Shown: positions 48,261-59,678 of the stretch, piece by piece
How the letters are laid out: the number at the start of each line of letters is the position of its first letter
How positions within the stretch are numbered: the first letter of the stretch is position 1
DNA from: Vreelandella massiliensis
Lineage (GTDB): Bacteria > Pseudomonadota > Gammaproteobacteria > Pseudomonadales > Halomonadaceae
Assembly: GCF_900155385.1 (NCBI RefSeq)
Contig: NZ_LT699745.1
Span: 73,578-137,577, forward strand
Direction: 5' to 3'
DNA: 64,000 nt
Translations under genes and position numbers: made by a program
The notes under the pieces: generated by a model
The model's input: only the letters and a program-made list of their open reading frames with translations
What the model was told of the DNA's origin: nothing
Database searches by the model: none

Positions 48261-50293
48261 AAGGGGTACGTTTCCGGCACGCCCTCAAGGGTTTTACTGC
48301 TTAGCGGCGTCACCGCGCGGGTTTGGTCGATCCAGACATACTCGTCGAACTGATCCGCCAGGCGCGCCTTGAAGTAGTGGCTGGCCCGCTCGGTTTCCGG
48401 GCGGTAAATCACCCCGATGGCCCGCTCCAGATAGATCCCGTGCAGACGCTTATCGAGTTCGGGTAACGGCACATGGCGCAGCGGCAGCGTAAAAGCGGGG
48501 ATACCCGTCTCGTGGAAAATCCGCTCCCAACTGCCCTCCAGCGAGGGCCGGACTTGCTTGACCTCCATGGGGTCATCCCAATCGGTGGCCGCCGCGACGG
48601 TGCCGCTATGGGTACCGAAACCGATCAGGTAGGCGTCGTCGCCATAGGCCTCGCGGCACAGCTGACCCACGTTATGCTGTCCCCGGGCGAGCATGTCGGT
48701 GGCGCTGGCATCGCCGATGTGGGAGTTGTGCTCCCAGACCACCGCCTTGGTGCCCTGGCCGCCATGGGACAGCAAGGATTCGAGGGTATCGAACATGTGC
48801 TGGTCGCGCAGGTTCCAGGAGTCGCTGTAGCCGCTGTACATGCTGCGGTAGTAGCGCTCGGCATTGGCGATCAGGCGGGCATTCTGCACCGCGTCCAGAA
48901 AGCGCTCGCCATCCTGATCGGTATACGTCATGCGTTTGTTGAGCAGCTCCACCAGCATGGCCACCGCGTCATCCTCGCACTCGCGATAACGCCCGGAAAC
49001 CGCGGCGCGGCCATAGGTCATGGGGTCGGCCTGCCAAGGAGTGAGACAGCCGTAGCGCTCTCGCGCCGTCATCGCCGCCTCGGGGTCCACTTCGTCGAGG
49101 TAATCGAGCACCGCATCGATGGAGGTGAACAGGCTGTAGAGGTCCAGGCCATGAAAACCTACGCGCTTATCGGCGTCATCAATGCCGGCGTTGTATTCGC
49201 GCAGCCAATCGACAAAGTCGCGCACCTCCTCGTTGCGCCACATCCAAGTGGGAAAGCGAGAGAAAGCCGTCCACTCGGACGGTGGAGTCTGCCGGTGGCG
49301 CACGTAGTGATCGACGCGGCTGGCGTCGGGCCAGTCGGCCTCCACGGCGACAAAATTAAAGCCTTTTTTCTCGATCAGCGCGCGGGTGATGCGGGCGCGA
49401 AAGCGATAGAACTCCGAGGTGCCGTGCGAGGCTTCGCCGATCAGCACCACGCGGGAATCGCCGATCCGCTCGAGCATTTTGTCGATCTCGCCCTCATCGA
49501 TATCGTCGATGGGCTCGGCCGCTTGGGCCACAAGCTCACTCGTCGTGGCGTCGTTCGATTCTTGGGCCGCGTGACTCGGCGCCGCCCTAGCGACTGGGGC
49601 GCGCTTATTGGGATGGTTGCCGCGACGATCCTCCCACCCGGCGTCCCCGACCAAAGGGACAAAGCGCACCTCGGTCAGGTGCTCTTCGCGAAACTCACTC
49701 TCCGAGACCCGCGTCACGCGAACCAGCGCCTGCTCGGTTTGCGCGGGCCCCACGGGGATCACGAGGCGCCCGCCGATCGCCAACTGCTGCTTGAGCGATT
49801 CGGGTACCTCGGGGCCACCGGCGGCGACCACGATGGCGTCATAGGGCGCCTTCTCAGACCAGCCCAGGGTGCCATCGGTGTAGATCACCTCGACGTTGTC
49901 GTAGCCGAGCGAATCGAGCACGCCCCGGGCGCTATCGGCCAGGGACTGGTAGCGCTCAAGCGTCACCACGCGATCGCCGATTTCACCCAGCACGGCGGCG
50001 GCGTAGCCCGACCCGGTGCCGACTTCGAGAATACGCCCGCCTCCCGTGAGCTGCAGCGCATCCACCATGTAGGCCACGATGTAGGGCTGGGAAATGGTCT
50101 GCTCTTCATTGATGGGCAGGGGGGAATCCTCGTAGGCGAATTCGCGCATAGAGGGCGGAAGAAAGGCTTCCCGAGGCACGCTGCCCATGGCATCGAGCAC
50201 CACCGATGACGTGATGCCGCGTCCGGCAATCTGACGCTCTACCATTGCTTGACGGCGGCGTGCGTAAACTTGTTGATCGCTCTCCTCTGCCAT
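48251..50293 (-). CDS. Protein-L-isoaspartate methyltransferase / erythromycin esterase fusion
   Basis: 680 residues. Residues 1-215 are a complete Pcm-type methyltransferase with SAM motif ILEVGTGSGYAAAVL at 88-102 and the TISQPYIVAYMVDAL region; it repairs isoaspartyl residues. After a linker of about 40 residues, residues 255-680 are an erythromycin-esterase family domain (VVLIGEASHGTSEFYRFR, VAVEADWPDA, VVWEHNSHIGDA). The family includes macrolide esterases but also many uncharacterised members, so resistance should not be assumed. The join is in one continuous frame. It may act on damaged or esterified substrates (inference). Confidence 0.9.
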   Translation of the reverse strand: MAEESDQQVYARRRQAMVERQIAGRGITSSVVLDAMGSVPREAFLPPSMREFAYEDSPLPINEEQTISQPYIVAYMVDALQLTGGGRILEVGTGSGYAAAVLGEIGDRVVTLERYQSLADSARGVLDSLGYDNVEVIYTDGTLGWSEKAPYDAIVVAAGGPEVPESLKQQLAIGGRLVIPVGPAQTEQALVRVTRVSESEFREEHLTEVRFVPLVGDAGWEDRRGNHPNKRAPVARAAPSHAAQESNDATTSELVAQAAEPIDDIDEGEIDKMLERIGDSRVVLIGEASHGTSEFYRFRARITRALIEKKGFNFVAVEADWPDASRVDHYVRHRQTPPSEWTAFSRFPTWMWRNEEVRDFVDWLREYNAGIDDADKRVGFHGLDLYSLFTSIDAVLDYLDEVDPEAAMTARERYGCLTPWQADPMTYGRAAVSGRYRECEDDAVAMLVELLNKRMTYTDQDGERFLDAVQNARLIANAERYYRSMYSGYSDSWNLRDQHMFDTLESLLSHGGQGTKAVVWEHNSHIGDASATDMLARGQHNVGQLCREAYGDDAYLIGFGTHSGTVAAATDWDDPMEVKQVRPSLEGSWERIFHETGIPAFTLPLRHVPLPELDKRLHGIYLERAIGVIYRPETERASHYFKARLADQFDEYVWIDQTRAVTPLSSKTLEGVPETYPFGL

Positions 50294-50392
50294 GTCGATC
50301 TCCTCGGCTCCGGTTGGCTGGAAAAACGTAGTAAAGAGTCACTCTTTTCCAGCGTAGTACACCCGCACCGGAGCCCCCCAAATCAAATCACG

Positions 50393-52360
50393 TTAAGGTT
50401 TCTGCCGCCCTTTCGGCGGAGGAAAGATCACGTCGCCGCCACGGGCATCGAGCTGGCGAATATCGGTCGGCTGACCCTGTTCGTCCAGCGTGACCAACCC
50501 CATGCCGCTGGCATTCCACAGTCGCTCCCCGGCCTTGGCACGATCGGGGTCACGCGGGTAGATAGCCAGCTTGCGCCGCTTGGTGAACCAGTTAAGCGGT
50601 GAGAAAGGCGCATAGAGCCAGCGGTTCAGCCGGTCGAATACATCCAACAAGGTATCGGGGAAGGTGTTTTTGACCCCGCTGGAGGTGATTTGCCACAGCC
50701 TGGGGGCGCCCTGACGGTGGCGGACGATAATGTCGTAGGCAAACGAGTAGTGCACATCGCCTGAGAGAATCACGTAGTTGCCCGGCGTTTTGGAGTGACA
50801 CCAAATATGCAGCAGGACGCTCGCCGCGCCCCGGTGCGCCATCCAGTTCTCCGCGTCCACCACTAGCGGCTTGCCGATCCAGGTAAAGAGCTTCTGCACG
50901 CCTTCGATCAGTTTCACCCCAAACATCGGCGCCGGGGAGACAATGACCGCACTGGGCGCGCCCAAAAGCGTCTGCTGCATTTCGATCAACGCTTCCCAAT
51001 CCATCAACCCCGAAGGGCGGTTGAGGTTTCTCTCGCTACGCCAGCGGCGGGTGCGCGTATCCAGCACCACGATCGCCGGCTCGCCGGGAAGGTAAAACTC
51101 CCAGCCCTGAAAGCGCAGTGTCCGCTCAATCAGCGCATCCTGATCGTGCGCGGGCAGCGTGTTCTCGTTATCCTTGGCCGCCTCGTCGAGCAGGCAGTGT
51201 GCTTGGGTCACCAGCGGATTGAGCTTTTCCGGCGCGTTGCCCCAGCCCTGGCACAGCAAGTACGCCAGCAGCGCGTTACCGATAATGCGCTTGGAGAATG
51301 GATGCCCATAGGCCGCGCGTTCCCAGTCCGCCGTGAGGTTCCAGTCGTCGGTTACGTCGTGATCGTCAAAAATCATCAGGCTAGGCAGGTGCGCCATCAC
51401 CCGGGCGCACTGCGGCAACCCTGCGACAAAGGCATCGATAATGGCCTGTTCCTGGCGATACAGCGCCGCGTCCTTCTCCGCTAATGCCGGCATTTCGGGA
51501 GCGATTAACCGCCACGGGGTCGGCGACCAGACCAAACAGTACATCGCCAACATTTCCGCGAAGGTCATGAGGTGGTTATGCGCGTTGGCGGAGGTAAACA
51601 CCGGCTTTTTCACCCCGCCGAAAAAGCGCTCGCGCAGCGCGGCGTTGCTGGTGATATCGGGCAGCAGCGCCTCACGCTGGTAGTAGGTATAAGAGGAGCG
51701 GTAAAGCGCCTGGCTGTCCGCGACCGTGGCCCCCTCCAACTGCTCATCCACCAGCCCTAAGCGGTCAATCAATGTGTGAATGGCGCGCAGCATCGGTCCC
51801 GCCACGTCGTCCACGTACACTTGATCGCCGGTCATCAATAGCCACGCCGGGCGTTCGGTCGCCGCCGCGCCGCCCTTTTCCGCCAGCCAGGCATCCGCGC
51901 GCACCAAGCCATCGGCGCTGTCGTGGTGAGGTTTACGGCAGGAGCCGTGCATCAGCTGATGATGGCGCGAGGCAATCACCACGCTCGGCGACGTCGCGCC
52001 GTCGTAACAGAGCCACGGTGCCCACTCGGCCATGCCTTTTTCCACCCCCTCTTCTTGCGTGAGCAGCACGTCGTACGCAATCGGCGTATCCACGGGCAGC
52101 GGCCGCGACAGCGGTAGATCGATCAGATAGAGGTAGGCGTGTTTACCCAGCGGCAGGCACTGAGCCACGTCACTTTGTGCAGTGAGCGGATAGCGCTGCG
52201 TCTCGCCTTCTGGCGGGGTTAGCGCCAGCGTGAGCGAAAGCCGGCGCGAGGCCACAAGCCACATCACCCAGCGGCCAGAGGTAACGCGCCGCAGCAATGG
52301 GCCAACGAGAATATCCGGCAGCGAGGCGACATCGGGTGAGGCGGTGGCGATGGAGGCCAT
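50393..52360 (-). CDS. PhoD-like alkaline phosphatase family protein
   Basis: 655 residues from an ATG with AAGGAG at ideal spacing. Metallophosphatase motifs are LLMTGDQVYVDDV, IFDDHDVTDDWN, and VILSGDVHYSFAYD, as in PhoD-like/metallophosphatase proteins. There is no Tat or Sec signal peptide, so it is probably cytoplasmic and need not be a secreted phosphodiesterase. It is divergent from the DUF1853 gene. Confidence 0.87.
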   Translation of the reverse strand: MASIATASPDVASLPDILVGPLLRRVTSGRWVMWLVASRRLSLTLALTPPEGETQRYPLTAQSDVAQCLPLGKHAYLYLIDLPLSRPLPVDTPIAYDVLLTQEEGVEKGMAEWAPWLCYDGATSPSVVIASRHHQLMHGSCRKPHHDSADGLVRADAWLAEKGGAAATERPAWLLMTGDQVYVDDVAGPMLRAIHTLIDRLGLVDEQLEGATVADSQALYRSSYTYYQREALLPDITSNAALRERFFGGVKKPVFTSANAHNHLMTFAEMLAMYCLVWSPTPWRLIAPEMPALAEKDAALYRQEQAIIDAFVAGLPQCARVMAHLPSLMIFDDHDVTDDWNLTADWERAAYGHPFSKRIIGNALLAYLLCQGWGNAPEKLNPLVTQAHCLLDEAAKDNENTLPAHDQDALIERTLRFQGWEFYLPGEPAIVVLDTRTRRWRSERNLNRPSGLMDWEALIEMQQTLLGAPSAVIVSPAPMFGVKLIEGVQKLFTWIGKPLVVDAENWMAHRGAASVLLHIWCHSKTPGNYVILSGDVHYSFAYDIIVRHRQGAPRLWQITSSGVKNTFPDTLLDVFDRLNRWLYAPFSPLNWFTKRRKLAIYPRDPDRAKAGERLWNASGMGLVTLDEQGQPTDIRQLDARGGDVIFPPPKGRQKP

Positions 52361-52517
52361 GGTACTCCTTCTGCTCGGAAAACGGTCTGAGGCCATTGGA
52401 CCACGAATCCGCTAGGCGGTTGAAAGCAGGGCGTTAACGCTTTCAAACGATAGTCGGCGTGTTACCTTGACCGTAAATGAAGACGCCGCCTAGCGCCATG
52501 GGACAGAAGGAGCCTTT

Positions 52518-53519
52518 TTGAAAACCGAGATTGCGCCACGGCCGTCGCATGGCCACTCGGCCCGCTTGGAGGGCGTGGCCGCGGAGATACAGCACCCTGC
52601 CCTGCGCGATATCGCTTGGCTGCTCCACACGCCCGATATCGTCACGCTGCCCGGCACTCCCGGCCGGCCCTGCTTAAAAGCCCTTGGATGGCCGAATGAC
52701 GAGGCGCTTACCCACTGGCTAGCGCACCAGCGCCCAGCCGTTGAGGCTCTCCCATGGCGCACGCTGCGCCAATCGCGGATGGGGCATTACCATGAGCGGC
52801 TATGGCACTACGTACTCGATCATGCGCCCCATACTCACTTGCTGGCGCGTAACGTGCGCGTTTTTCAGCGGCGCAACACCCTAGGCGAGCTAGATATCCT
52901 CTACCGCAGCCGCTTTGACCCCGCGCCGATTCACTTGGAAGTGGCGATCAAGTTTTATCTGGGGCTAGCCGACGGGCCAGGGGGAGAAGCAAGTTTAAGC
53001 CGCTGGATCGGGCCGGGTGGATTGGATAGCTTGGCGCTTAAATGCCATCACACTGCCCGTCACCAGCTTCCCATCGCCCGCACACCGCCGGCGCGTGAGG
53101 CGCTGAGACACTGGCTGGCACCGCGTGACAGCGGTGAGGCATTGGCGCCGCTTCGCTCGCAGTTTGCGCTGCCCGGCGTGCTTTTTTACCCCTGGAACAC
53201 AAGGCTTACGCCGCCCAACGGGGCCACGGCTACGCACCGGCGCGGCCTGTGGTGCTATCGAGACGATTGGCCGTCCCTCGCCGCCAGTATGCCGCCCGAT
53301 ACGCTCGCGGCATGGCTGGAGAAGCCGTGCTGGCTGGCACCGCCGCCGCTGGCGCGCTTTCGGCCGTTACGCGACGCCGTCACGGCGGCTCTCGATCGCG
53401 TTATCGCCGATAACACGCCGCAACAGGTGATGCTGCACTTCCCTAACCACGACCCAACCCAGCGCGTTTTTATCGTGCCCAATGGGTGGCCGCGCCAAAT
53501 TCCCTTGCCGCCGCGTTAG
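52518..53519 (+). CDS. DUF1853 family protein
   Basis: 333 residues from a TTG start with AAGGAG 6 bases upstream. DUF1853 features: IQHPALRDIAWLLHTPDI, RVGRYFE-type LARNVRVFQRRNTLGELDILYR and HLEVAIKFYLG, which resembles a nuclease-like core (E-x-K). Function unknown. It converges on proB. Confidence 0.82.
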   Translation: MKTEIAPRPSHGHSARLEGVAAEIQHPALRDIAWLLHTPDIVTLPGTPGRPCLKALGWPNDEALTHWLAHQRPAVEALPWRTLRQSRMGHYHERLWHYVLDHAPHTHLLARNVRVFQRRNTLGELDILYRSRFDPAPIHLEVAIKFYLGLADGPGGEASLSRWIGPGGLDSLALKCHHTARHQLPIARTPPAREALRHWLAPRDSGEALAPLRSQFALPGVLFYPWNTRLTPPNGATATHRRGLWCYRDDWPSLAASMPPDTLAAWLEKPCWLAPPPLARFRPLRDAVTAALDRVIADNTPQQVMLHFPNHDPTQRVFIVPNGWPRQIPLPPR

Positions 53520-53535
53520 CCGCCGCAACGCGCCT

Positions 53536-55850
<2,315 letters not shown>

Positions 55851-55885
55851 TTAAGACGCTGTACGCTAAAACACGCCATACAGAC

Positions 55886-55913
55886 AAAAAAGCCCCGCCG
55901 TGGCGGGGCTTTT
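55886..55913 (-). terminator. Rho-independent terminator after rpmA
   Basis: The stem agccccgcc / ggcggggct is flanked by A on the left and T on the right. On the minus strand six T follow it, 20 bases after the rpmA stop. Confidence 0.9.
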
Positions 55914-55932
55914 ATCGCTCGCAGCAGGTCTC

Positions 55933-56190
55933 TTAGGCAGAAACGATGCTGACGAACTTACGGTTTTTCGGGCCTTTGGTTTCAAACTTCACGACACCTT
56001 CGTCAAGCGCGAAGAGCGTGTGGTCTTTACCAATGCCAACGCCAGTGCCCGCGTGGAACTTGGTGCCGCGCTGACGCACGATAATGTTGCCCGGTGTGAC
56101 CGCTTGGCCACCGAACAGTTTCACACCAAGGCGTTTGGATTCGCTGTCGCGACCGTTACGCGTGGAGCCGGCTGCCTTTTTATGTGCCAT
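55933..56190 (-). CDS. rpmA: Ribosomal protein L27
   Basis: 85 residues starting [21 protein letters not shown], the standard L27 N-terminus near the peptidyl transferase centre. It follows rplU by 31 bases on the same transcript. Confidence 0.97.
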   Translation of the reverse strand: MAHKKAAGSTRNGRDSESKRLGVKLFGGQAVTPGNIIVRQRGTKFHAGTGVGIGKDHTLFALDEGVVKFETKGPKNRKFVSIVSA

Positions 56191-56221
56191 TGCAAAATCC
56201 TCCTACTGGGGAATCAACCGC

Positions 56222-56533
56222 TTAAGCGGAAATTCCGGTAATTTTGACTTCGGTGAACCACTGACGGTGGCCCTGACGCTTCATGCTGTGCTTACGACGA
56301 CGGAACTTGATGATCGTCACTTTATCACCACGACCGTGATTGACGATTTCCGCCGATACTTTAGCGCCTTCGACAAGCGGAGCGCCAACGGTGACGTCAT
56401 CGTCGTTACCCACCAACAGCACTTCGTCAAACTCGATCGTTTCGCCGGTAGCGACTTCGATTTTTTCAAGCTTGAGCGTCTGACCTTCTTGCACGCGGTA
56501 CTGCTTACCACCGCTTTTGATTACTGCGAACAT
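56222..56533 (-). CDS. rplU: Ribosomal protein L21
   Basis: 103 residues, [23 protein letters not shown] at the N-terminus and the basic [16 protein letters not shown] loop. Binds 23S rRNA. Divergent from the IscB element/ispB side. Confidence 0.97.
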   Translation of the reverse strand: MFAVIKSGGKQYRVQEGQTLKLEKIEVATGETIEFDEVLLVGNDDDVTVGAPLVEGAKVSAEIVNHGRGDKVTIIKFRRRKHSMKRQGHRQWFTEVKITGISA

Positions 56534-56789
56534 GTCTCTCTCCAGGACGGATCACTTTGCCGTACTACCGCGTTAACGGCAATAACAGCGCTCATCGGCT
56601 TGGCTCTTGGTCGACCTGCGGCGAGTGGCGCCCCTTTCGGCAGCCATCTGACAGGGAGCATGATGAGCGGGTCGCGGATTATAGCGAGTTTGGGTTGTCA
56701 CCACAACTCCTTCGATATCGACCATCGCGCCTCTACCATCTACCTTGACGCCCAACAGGCGGCCCCATAGCATGAGACCCACTTTATCA
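56534..56789. other. rplU upstream region up to the IscB element
   Basis: 256 bases with no convincing gene. It should hold the rplU promoter. The left boundary of the IscB element lies near its right end, but I found no target duplication (IS200/IS605-type elements do not make one). Confidence 0.5.
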
Positions 56790-57127
56790 GGCGGCTGTGC
56801 CGCCTCCACCTGCCGCGATGAACGGATTAGTCAACTACCTTCGGCTGAAGCCGGAGGCTTGTGAAAGCAAGCCCGGTTGACCAGGGAAAGCGGACGCCAA
56901 TCCGCTACGTTGATAACAGGTCGCCAAGACTTACCCCACCGTGCTTCCTCAGCGGTGGGCACTGAAAGGTTAAGATCATGCTGGCGCAAGGCAAAACGCC
57001 GAAGGTCTTGATCGCTGCCGATAGCAGTATCGTTGGCAGGAGCCGGTTATCGACATTCCCGAGGGGAGACGGGGCACAAGCCCCGCGATACCAGACCCGT
57101 AAGGGTGCTATTTAAGGTGGAGATCGC
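56790..57127 (+). ncRNA. Candidate omega RNA (HEARO RNA) of the IscB element
   Basis: The 338 bases directly upstream of iscB have many stable stems: ggcggc/gccgcc (56790-56804), cggc/gccg (56842-56853), ggcttg/caagcc (56856-56873), gcgga/tccgc (56890-56905), cccaccg/cggtggg (56935-56959), and ggggc/gcccc (57071-57084). This position and structure fit the omega RNA that guides IscB, whose guide segment is at the RNA's 5' end and whose 3' end meets the gene. The exact ends are not known; the guide could begin before 56790. Confidence 0.72.
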
Positions 57128-58282
57128 ATGGCGGTTTTCGTATTGGACAAAGGAAAGCAGCCGTTGATGCCGTGCCGCGAAAAGCGCGCGCGGTTGCTGC
57201 TAGAGCGCGGTCGTGCCGTGGTGCATAAGCAGCGACGTGCATTTCGTCGTCGGCGCCGCAGCAAGAACCTGCGCTACCGAGCGCCACGTTTTGACAACCG
57301 AACGCGCAAAGCCGGTTGGTTGCCACCGTCATTGCAGCATCGGGTGGATACGGCGATGGCGTGGTTGGAGCGGCTAAGCAAGCTGGCGCCGATAACCGCC
57401 ACCAGTCAGGAATTGGTGCGGTTTGACACCCAGCAACTCGACAACCCCGAGATTAGCGGCGTCGAGTACCAGCAAGGCACCCTGCTCGGCTACGAAGTCC
57501 GCGAGCACCTGCTGGAAAAGTGGGGCCGTGAGTGCGCCTACTGTGGCACCGGCGACACACCACTGGAAATCGAGCATGTGGTGCCGCGCTCGCGGGGTGG
57601 CTCGAACCGCGTTAGCAATTTGACGCTAAGCTGCCACGACTGCAACCAAGCCAAGGATGCGTTGCTGCTGGCGGACTTTTTCGCCACCGACAAAGGCCTG
57701 AAAAAGCGCCTCAAGGCCAACGGCCTGTCGGCGAGCGCACGTCTTGAGCGCGTGCAGCATGAACTCAAGCATCCGCTACGCGATGCCAGTGCCGTGAATG
57801 CGACCCGCTGGGCACTGCTCACCGCGCTCAAAGCCACCGGCTTACCTGTCACGGTCGGCACGGGCGGACGCACCAAATACAACCGCCAGCGGCTCGACAT
57901 TCCCAAGACTCATGCCCTGGATGCAGCCTGTGTTGGTGTGTTCGGCAGCCTGCATACTTGGGCGGTGCCGACGCTGACGATTAAAGCCACCGGGCGCGGC
58001 AGCTACCAGCGCACCCGTTTGACAAAGCATGGCTTTCCGCGCGGTGTGTTGATGCGGCAAAAGCAGGTACACGGCTTTCAAACCGGCGATATGGTGTGCG
58101 CCTGCGTGCCCACTGGAAAGAAAGCTGGCACCCACACGGGCCGTGTCGCGGTGCGCAAGACAGGCAGCTTCAACATCCAGACCGAGCAAGGTGCTGTGCA
58201 GGGCATTTCGCACCAACACTGCACTCTCATCCAGCGAGGCGATGGCTACGGCTATCACCTCACGGCATCCATTAACCTGTAA
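57128..58282 (+). CDS. iscB: IscB-like RNA-guided nuclease lacking RuvC-I
   Basis: 384 residues; usual IscB proteins are about 400-500. Present in order: the PLMP domain (KGKQPLMPCREKRARLLLERGRAVVHK, 9-34 approx.), an Arg-rich bridge helix starting at once at 35-55 (FRRRRRSKNLRYRAPRF), RuvC-II with Glu in QELVRFD (95), an HNH domain with CAYC (137-140), H150, N164 and CHDC (169-172), and RuvC-III with THALDAA (261-267), followed by a C-terminal TAM-type domain. The segment normally between PLMP and bridge helix, carrying the RuvC-I D-x-G-S-K-T-T-G motif, is absent in frame. The HNH site looks intact, so at most a strand nick by HNH is expected (inference). A ribosome site AAGGTGGAG precedes the ATG. 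No TnpA gene lies nearby. Confidence 0.88.
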   Translation: MAVFVLDKGKQPLMPCREKRARLLLERGRAVVHKQRRAFRRRRRSKNLRYRAPRFDNRTRKAGWLPPSLQHRVDTAMAWLERLSKLAPITATSQELVRFDTQQLDNPEISGVEYQQGTLLGYEVREHLLEKWGRECAYCGTGDTPLEIEHVVPRSRGGSNRVSNLTLSCHDCNQAKDALLLADFFATDKGLKKRLKANGLSASARLERVQHELKHPLRDASAVNATRWALLTALKATGLPVTVGTGGRTKYNRQRLDIPKTHALDAACVGVFGSLHTWAVPTLTIKATGRGSYQRTRLTKHGFPRGVLMRQKQVHGFQTGDMVCACVPTGKKAGTHTGRVAVRKTGSFNIQTEQGAVQGISHQHCTLIQRGDGYGYHLTASINL

Positions 58283-58288
58283 GGAGAA

Positions 58289-58315
58289 GCGGGACAAACG
58301 GTGGCGCCATCCCGC
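58289..58315 (+). repeat. Inverted repeat after iscB, possible right end
   Basis: gcggga at 58289-58294 pairs with tcccgc at 58310-58315 around a 15-base loop, starting 7 bases after the iscB stop and ending 10 bases before the ispB start. It may be the right-end hairpin of the element. Confidence 0.5.
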
Positions 58316-58325
58316 GCAAAATCTA

Positions 58326-59330
58326 ATGACTGCTAACGCCTCTTCAACCCCACCTGCCAGCACTTCACCTTCACCGCTGCATGCCGTGGTGGCGGATGAC
58401 TTTAACGCCGTTAACCGCACCATTGTCGAGCAACTCAGCTCCAAAGTGCCGCTGGTCGAAACCATCAGCCAGTACATCATCGAAAGTGGCGGCAAACGCC
58501 TACGCCCCCTCCTTGTGCTGCTAGCGGCCCGCTCGCTCGGCTATGAAGAGGACAAACACGTTACCTTGGCTACGCTGATCGAGTTCATGCATACCTCAAC
58601 GCTGCTACACGACGATGTGGTGGATGAGTCGCACCTGCGTCGCGGCAGACAAACCGCCAACGATAACTGGGGTAATGCGCCTTCGGTGCTGGTGGGTGAT
58701 TTTCTCTACTCGCGCTCTTTCCAGATGATGGTCGATGTGGGCTCCATGCGCATCATGGCCATTCTGTCGGCCGCCACCTGCGTTATCGCCGAAGGCGAGG
58801 TGCAACAGCTGACCAACATCGGCAACCCGGATATCACCGAAGCAGACTACTTCGAGACCATTCAGGGCAAAACGGCGATGCTTTTCGAGGCTTCCTCCCA
58901 CAGCGGCGCCGTGCTGGCCGAAGCCACCCCTGAACAGGAGCGCGCCTTGCAGTATTATGGGCGCTATTTAGGCCTTGCTTTTCAGCTGATCGACGACCTG
59001 CTCGACTACCAAGGCGACGCCAACGCCATGGGCAAAAACGTCGGCGACGACTTGGCCGAGGGCAAACCGACGTTGCCACTGATTCACGCCATGGCGCAAG
59101 GCACTCCTGAGCAGGCCAAGCTGATCCGCCAAGCCATCCGTAAAGGGGGGCTTTCGCAGCTTGATGCGGTATTGGATATCGTTAACGCCACCGGCGCCTT
59201 AAGCTATACCCGCGCCCGCGCCGAAGAGATGGCCGATAAAGCCCTCGCCGAGCTCAACGCCTTGCCGCCAAGCCCCTACCGCGACACGATGGCCAAACTG
59301 GCACGACTCGCGGTGGAGCGCGATACCTAG
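58326..59330 (+). CDS. ispB: Octaprenyl diphosphate synthase
   Basis: 334 residues. Both prenyl synthase aspartate motifs are present: LLHDDVVDES and QLIDDLLDYQGD. It makes the side chain of ubiquinone. The start at 58326 (MTANASSTPP) fits the family length, but no ribosome site is visible before it; the IscB element ends just upstream. The frame is open back into iscB. Confidence 0.95.
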   Translation: MTANASSTPPASTSPSPLHAVVADDFNAVNRTIVEQLSSKVPLVETISQYIIESGGKRLRPLLVLLAARSLGYEEDKHVTLATLIEFMHTSTLLHDDVVDESHLRRGRQTANDNWGNAPSVLVGDFLYSRSFQMMVDVGSMRIMAILSAATCVIAEGEVQQLTNIGNPDITEADYFETIQGKTAMLFEASSHSGAVLAEATPEQERALQYYGRYLGLAFQLIDDLLDYQGDANAMGKNVGDDLAEGKPTLPLIHAMAQGTPEQAKLIRQAIRKGGLSQLDAVLDIVNATGALSYTRARAEEMADKALAELNALPPSPYRDTMAKLARLAVERDT

Positions 59331-59437
59331 CGTTACCGCGGTGTGGATAAGCCACGGGGATTTTGCAAATATCCCTTGAAAAGCATTCAGCGGGTGCGTA
59401 TCATCCGCACTCGTTGAATGGCAAAGCCTTCAACCCT

Positions 59438-59514
59438 CGGAATATAGCTCAGCTTGGTAGAGCGCTGCCTTCGGGAGGCAGAGGTCGTAGGTTCGAATCC
59501 TGCTATTCCGACCA
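59438..59514 (+). tRNA. tRNA-Pro (anticodon CGG)
   Basis: A full cloverleaf: acceptor cggaata/tattccg, D-arm with the tagctcagcttggtagagc loop, anticodon stem ctgcc/ggcag with loop TTCGGGA (anticodon CGG, reading CCG), T-arm with gttcgaatcc, and encoded ACCA end. Accessory DNA starts directly after it. Confidence 0.96.
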
Positions 59515-59525
59515 AAAAATTCAGT

Positions 59526-59565
59526 AAAAACGGCCACTTAGCTAACATAGCAAGTGGCCGTTTTT
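59526..59565. terminator. Hairpin terminator after tRNA-Pro
   Basis: aaaaacggccactt pairs with aagtggccgttttt around a 12-base loop, 11 bases after the tRNA. It can end transcription from either side. Confidence 0.85.
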
Positions 59566-59678
59566 CGTAGTGGCTTGTGCTAGGTGACACATAGGTGACA
59601 CTTAGCAGCAACAACGCGCCCTACGGATCTACAAGTAAGTGCCTTCTGCCCTCGGCAATGAGGACACCACTGCCATTC

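Noticed and set aside
48473..50209. 578-residue plus-strand frame
   Set aside because: Shadow of the Pcm-erythromycin esterase gene; long because of GC-rich codon use.
59387..59614. 75-residue minus-strand frame with GFEPTTSASRRQRSTKLSYIP
   Set aside because: This is the antisense reading of tRNA-Pro, a well-known false gene; no ribosome site.
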